Shown here piece by piece: positions 60,701 through 64,000 of a stretch of 64,000 nucleotides of DNA. Below the pieces are notes generated by a model. The model made no database searches and was not told where the DNA came from. It saw only the letters and a program-made list of their open reading frames with translations. A program made the position numbers and the translations under genes. How positions within the stretch are numbered: position 1 is the stretch's first letter; every line of letters starts with the position of its first letter. Origin of the DNA: UBA1756 sp045130235 (GTDB lineage Bacteria > Bacteroidota > Bacteroidia > Bacteroidales > WCHB1-69); assembly GCA_045130235.1 (NCBI GenBank), contig JBGUPJ010000048.1, forward strand, positions 186,001 to 250,000, in the 5' to 3' direction.

Positions 60701-63700
60701 CGTACAACTACGACGCATTGGGGCAGGAGGGCTTCTCGGCCGGTGTGGCGACCGATGGTAGTTTGAACGACCCGGCCTCCCGTTGGGGCGGTATCATGCG
60801 CGCCATGGACAATACTGACTTCGAGTCGGCCAACTACGAGTACATCGAGTTCTGGATGATGGACCCGTTCATTGAGAATCCGAACCACCCGGGCGGTAAG
60901 CTCTATTTCAACTTGGGTGATATTTCGGAGGATATTTTGAAGGATGGAAAGAAGTCCTTTGAGAACGGCCTTCCCAGCGGCGATATGGATGAGAATGTGG
61001 AATATACGGTCTGGGGACGCGTGCCTACCATACAGATGATCGTCACCGCTTTCGACAACACCACCGATGATGCCCGTCTGCATCAGGATGTGGGTTACGA
61101 TGGCCTTTCTTCGAGCCGTGAGCAGGAGTATTTCCAGGGCAACTTCCTTGATTTGTTGGACGGCTATCTGGAAACGGAAGCTTTCTCAAAAGTCGTTACT
61201 GACCCCTCATCCGACGATTATCACTATTTCCGGGGTACCGATTACGATGATGCGGATTTGAAGATTTTGGATCGTTATAAAAGGTATAATAATGCGGAAG
61301 GTAACTCTCCTTCGCAGAACATGAGTCCTGAAAGCTACCCGACACAGGGAAGCAGCGTTCCTAATATGGAGGATGTGAATAATGATAATACTTTGAGTGA
61401 AGATGAGAAGTATTATCAGTATGTGATTGATTTGCGTCCTGATAGGATGAATGTGGGAGAGAATTATATCAATGACATTTATGAAGCTTCTCCGGAACCG
61501 CTGCCCAACGGCACCCGTCCGGTGACGCGCTGGTATCAGTTCAAGATTCCGATCAAGAACCCTGATAAGGTGGTGGGTAACATTTCTGGCTTCAACTCCA
61601 TCCGTTTCATGCGTATGTTCATGCGCGAGTTCACCGAGCCGATCATCTGCCGTTTGGCTACTTTCGAGTTGGTGAAGAGCGACTGGCGCACCTGCACGAT
61701 TGATTTGATGGAGGATGGTGATTATCTGCCGGCATCGGGCGGTGAAGGAACCGTGTTTAACATCTCTGCCTTGAGTTTTGAGGAGAATGGCAACCGTGAT
61801 CCTATCCCTTACGTGTTGCCTCCTGGCATCAAGCGTGAGCAGGGATATGGAAGCACCACCACCTATCATATCAATGAGCAGTCGCTCACCATGAAGGTGC
61901 AGAATTTGTGCGATGGTGACGCCCGCGCCATTTACAAGAATACTCGCTATGACCTCCGTAAGTTCGGGAAACTCAGAATGTTCATCCATGCCGAAAAAGT
62001 CAACCAGCACGATGACATCGCCAAAGGTCAGGTGACTGCCTTCATCCGTTTGGGCTCCGACTTTACCGACAACTTCTACGAATATGAGATTCCGCTGGAA
62101 CTTACTCCGTGGTATTGCGGCAAGGACTCCACATTGATTTGGCCGGAAAACAACCGTCTGGATATCGTCCTCGACTCGCTGGTGTCGGTGAAACAGCTCC
62201 GTAATGTGGAGGTGCGCAACGGCTCGCATCCGAGCATTACCGTTCCGTATTCGGTGGGAAGTTTGAATGAAGGGCACCGCATCACCGTGGTGGGTACTCC
62301 TAACCTCGCCGATGTGGCTACCATCATGATCGGTATCCGCAACCCCAAGAAGCGCACCATGCAGGATGGCGACGACATGTTGCCGAAATCGGTGGAAGTG
62401 TGGGTGAACGAGCTGCGTCTTTGCGACTTTGACGACAAACAGGGCTTCGCCGCACTCGCCCGTATGCGACTCAATCTGGCCGATGTGGGCGATATTACCC
62501 TGTCGGGAACTTTCTCCACCCCCGGCTTCGGCACCCTCGACCAGTCGGTGACCGAACGGCAGACCGAGACAATGTACACCGTTGACTTCGCTGCCAACCT
62601 CGAAGCGGGCAAGACCCTCTTCCCCGAAAAGTGGAACATCCGCATCCCCGTCCACTACGACCTTTCGCAGAACGTCTCTATCCCTGAATACAATCCGCTC
62701 AACCCCGATGTTAAGCTGAAGGATGACCTCAAGACCTACGCCACCGCCTCCGAACGCGACTCCATCCGCCACATGACCACCAACTTCGTGCGCCGTCAGA
62801 ATGTCAACCTCATGAACGTGCGCAAGGAACGCGATTTCGACAAGCCGATTAAGATTCGCCCGTGGGACATCGAGAACTTCGACTTCTCATACGCCTACTC
62901 TGAAATCAAGACCCGCAACGTGGATGTGGAATTTGACAATGAATTCTCGCATCAGGCTGAATTAGGGTATTCCTATAATTATAACCCGAAGAATATCCGT
63001 CCGTTGTCAGGACAGAAATGGTTGAAATCGAAATGGCTGCAGCTGATTCGTGACTTCAACTTCTATCCGCTGCCGAAAATGTTCACTTTCCGTACGACTG
63101 TGCTGCGAGAGTTCAACGAGTTCAAGTACAGACCGAAGAGTAAGGGTAATGTCATCATGGACACGAGTTTTGTCAAGACCTTCAACTGGACCCGCGACTA
63201 TGCGTTGCGGTGGGATATTTCGCAGGGGTTGAAGTTCGAATACACTATCAACGCAGCCGCCCGTATCGACGAGCCGCAGGGCTTGATTGACACCCGCACC
63301 GAGAAGGATTCTATCTGGCGTTGTTTCGGCCATGCCGGTCGTATCAATACGTATCAACAAAGGTTCGATGCCTCGTGGCAGGTGCCGATCAACAAAATTC
63401 CGCTCTTCAGTTGGATCACCGCTTCGGCACGGTATAGCTCCACTTACAACTTTACAGCCTCTTCCACAGCCCTCAGCTATTTGGGTAATGTCATCGCCAA
63501 CTCGCAGACTTTGCAGCTAAATGGAAATGTCAATTTTGTCAATCTTTATAATAAAGTGCCTTATTTTAAGAAAGTTAATCAAGGCACTAATAAGAATAAT
63601 CTGAACAAAGGCAAGAGTCCTCAAAAAATGAAAGGCGCTCCGGATGATGACGAAGATGACAAGAAGAATGACAAAAACAAGGGTAAAGGAAAAGATAAGG

Positions 63701-64000
63701 ACAAAGATAAAGATAAGGGTAAGGATTCGCTGAAAGAGAAACCCAACTATGGCAAGATTTTCTTGGATGGAACGGTGCGTTTCCTGATGATGCTGCGCAA
63801 CGCCTCCCTCAGCTATACCGCCGGAAATGGCATCTCGATGCCAGGCTTCATGTATGCCCCGAACATTATGGGTTTGAACTGGACCAACGGCGCACCGGGA
63901 TTCCAGTTCGTATTTGGTGGTCAGACCGACATCCGCCATATCGGTTCCGAACGCGGCTGGCTCTCAACAGATACCTTGATGAATTATGCCTATCAGGAGA
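57793..64000 (+). CDS. sprA: SprA (Sov), outer-membrane translocon of the type IX secretion system, partial
   Basis: An unbroken frame of over 2069 codons that leaves the window at the right edge; complete SprA is about 2400 residues. In-frame stops lie at 57742 and 57754, and no ATG occurs before 58138, so the GTG at 57793 is the likely start; it gives a signal-anchor-like VTYRKLKFPYILAFLVATACCSLLWA. SprA-type segments include GLIPQLHVGGDIFETIFGSNTIDIRPSGNVELIFG and EEGTTYIDDFEAAKSTNDLRSIYKWHLASTPQ. It forms a very large barrel through which T9SS cargo crosses the outer membrane. At about residues 1945-1985 a low-complexity Asp/Lys stretch (DDDEDDKKNDK, GKDKDKDKDKGKD) interrupts the barrel. 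It begins 25 bp after ruvA. Confidence 0.93.
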   Translation, partial: MTYRKLKFPYILAFLVATACCSLLWAITVPEGHSRYGRTEAIAEIDEPSVLEQPLVSPSPITPPPDTGLRSPIPSYDNNPLDEDQYYSPFHLSTPSAYHTEIVFDSTTNTYRFQNMIGNTPFGPSADMTIDEYIDYDLRQSISNYWRERGASYTSHGNRRGGGLIPQLHVGGDIFETIFGSNTIDIRPSGNVELIFGVLHNRTDNYSLPIKQRRVTQFNFDENIQLNALAKIGDKIEFNLNYNTEAMFDFEQEMKLKFEGKEDDILQLIEFGNVSLPLNSTLISGSQSLFGIKTQLKFGKLMVTAVASEKKSESQTITVTGGAQTNDFYIKADEYDENRHYFLNQFFRDHYNQYLSTLPLVSSPIVITKIEVWRTTIGSATTDNRNIVAFTDLGENNPQFAGFNGTPGVYYPCDSANTLPLIIDTSLYRNLATVNNNLHARGLTSGVDYEKVESARLLSSSEYTFNPQLGFISLNTSLTSDQVLAVAYQYTIIGDEHIYQVGEFSNEVSAPDCIRVKLLKSTTLDTKSPLWDLMMKNVYSLNAYQVSPEDFILNILYTGDDEGVANGFFNLGSEKNIPLIRLLGVDRLNKQQDTISDGIFDFIDNAATRGGTINAQNGKVYFPTVEPFGKDLRAVLTEPEIADRYAFDTLYRTTKTLAKQYTAKDKYYLEGSYKSSYGSEISLNAMNVPEGSVKVTAGGITLTENVDYTVNYSMGTVSIINSGVLNSGTPITISLENRSGFVQNEQRMFGLNLDYGFNENFNIGATVLNLSERPLTEKVNYGDEPINNTIWGMNFNYKTKMPWVTKAVDLLSFHSTTTESNLQLEGEFAHFIPGHSRAIGRGEEGTTYIDDFEAAKSTNDLRSIYKWHLASTPQGQMQMFPEAITSESDPERRQLAYGFNRARFCWYIIDPVFYRNNNATPSNLTVDDQSAPYAREVYETELFPNRENGQSTPTNLSVLNLAFYPSERGPYNYDALGQEGFSAGVATDGSLNDPASRWGGIMRAMDNTDFESANYEYIEFWMMDPFIENPNHPGGKLYFNLGDISEDILKDGKKSFENGLPSGDMDENVEYTVWGRVPTIQMIVTAFDNTTDDARLHQDVGYDGLSSSREQEYFQGNFLDLLDGYLETEAFSKVVTDPSSDDYHYFRGTDYDDADLKILDRYKRYNNAEGNSPSQNMSPESYPTQGSSVPNMEDVNNDNTLSEDEKYYQYVIDLRPDRMNVGENYINDIYEASPEPLPNGTRPVTRWYQFKIPIKNPDKVVGNISGFNSIRFMRMFMREFTEPIICRLATFELVKSDWRTCTIDLMEDGDYLPASGGEGTVFNISALSFEENGNRDPIPYVLPPGIKREQGYGSTTTYHINEQSLTMKVQNLCDGDARAIYKNTRYDLRKFGKLRMFIHAEKVNQHDDIAKGQVTAFIRLGSDFTDNFYEYEIPLELTPWYCGKDSTLIWPENNRLDIVLDSLVSVKQLRNVEVRNGSHPSITVPYSVGSLNEGHRITVVGTPNLADVATIMIGIRNPKKRTMQDGDDMLPKSVEVWVNELRLCDFDDKQGFAALARMRLNLADVGDITLSGTFSTPGFGTLDQSVTERQTETMYTVDFAANLEAGKTLFPEKWNIRIPVHYDLSQNVSIPEYNPLNPDVKLKDDLKTYATASERDSIRHMTTNFVRRQNVNLMNVRKERDFDKPIKIRPWDIENFDFSYAYSEIKTRNVDVEFDNEFSHQAELGYSYNYNPKNIRPLSGQKWLKSKWLQLIRDFNFYPLPKMFTFRTTVLREFNEFKYRPKSKGNVIMDTSFVKTFNWTRDYALRWDISQGLKFEYTINAAARIDEPQGLIDTRTEKDSIWRCFGHAGRINTYQQRFDASWQVPINKIPLFSWITASARYSSTYNFTASSTALSYLGNVIANSQTLQLNGNVNFVNLYNKVPYFKKVNQGTNKNNLNKGKSPQKMKGAPDDDEDDKKNDKNKGKGKDKDKDKDKGKDSLKEKPNYGKIFLDGTVRFLMMLRNASLSYTAGNGISMPGFMYAPNIMGLNWTNGAPGFQFVFGGQTDIRHIGSERGWLSTDTLMNYAYQE

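Noticed and set aside
61207..62772. 521-residue frame opposite sprA
   Set aside because: Antisense shadow of sprA, whose own frame is unbroken and matches the family. The same holds for the opposite frames at 57808-58593, 58732-59772 and 59971-61083.

Overview
The window looks like chromosomal DNA of a member of the Bacteroidota, most probably order Bacteroidales. Supporting signs: promoter -7 boxes of the TAnnTTTG type; SprA, the outer-membrane channel of the type IX secretion system (T9SS), encoded next to ruvA; two large exported proteins ending in T9SS 'YPNP' sorting domains, one a gingipain-type C25 peptidase; NqrA/NqrB; an RprY-like regulator; and the gene order sigma-54 activator, lptE, TPR protein, secG. 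Presence of a T9SS argues against Bacteroides itself. I cannot name the genus.

Region 1 (1-8400) is accessory. It holds a partial PD-(D/E)XK nuclease-like gene, a Y1/HUH transposase of the RAYT type bracketed by inverted GTAG-plus-hairpin REP units and a duplicated 100-bp palindromic repeat, a small zinc-ribbon protein, a secreted YD-repeat-like protein, a HicAB toxin-antitoxin pair with an inverted repeat on its promoter, LemA and TPM-domain proteins, a TolC-like protein and an Rpn-type nuclease.

Region 2 (8400-28700) is mostly housekeeping: a Wzx/MATE-like flippase, a PIF1-like helicase, a helix-hairpin-helix protein, a T9SS-exported fibronectin-III protein, recX, polA (no visible proofreading residues), a murD-family ligase, rpsA with a structured leader, ksgA, a phosphopantetheinyl transferase, nqrA and nqrB without nqrCDEF, a lipoprotein, and ispG.

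Region 3 (28700-46300) is about the envelope and secretion: a thioredoxin-fold exported protein, then (all on the minus strand) a TPR protein, a 2030-residue C25 peptidase, a TolC-like protein and an unknown exported protein in one tight run. An orphan OmpR-type regulator follows, then a tolC-macA-ATPase-lipoprotein-permease efflux operon.

Region 4 (46300-64000) holds the run ispH, nhaD (with an extra C-terminal domain), a nucleotidyltransferase and a Na/Pi cotransporter; an exported unknown protein; an EamA transporter; the operon sigma-54 activator, lptE, TPR protein, secG closed by a clear terminator; and, divergently, ruvA and sprA. SprA starts at a GTG and runs off the right edge.

The sprA gene and the two cargo-like proteins form one functional theme (T9SS). 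ispG and ispH together show the MEP isoprenoid route. NqrAB, NhaD and the Na/Pi transporter point to sodium-based energetics. I saw no rRNA, tRNA, CRISPR array or prophage.
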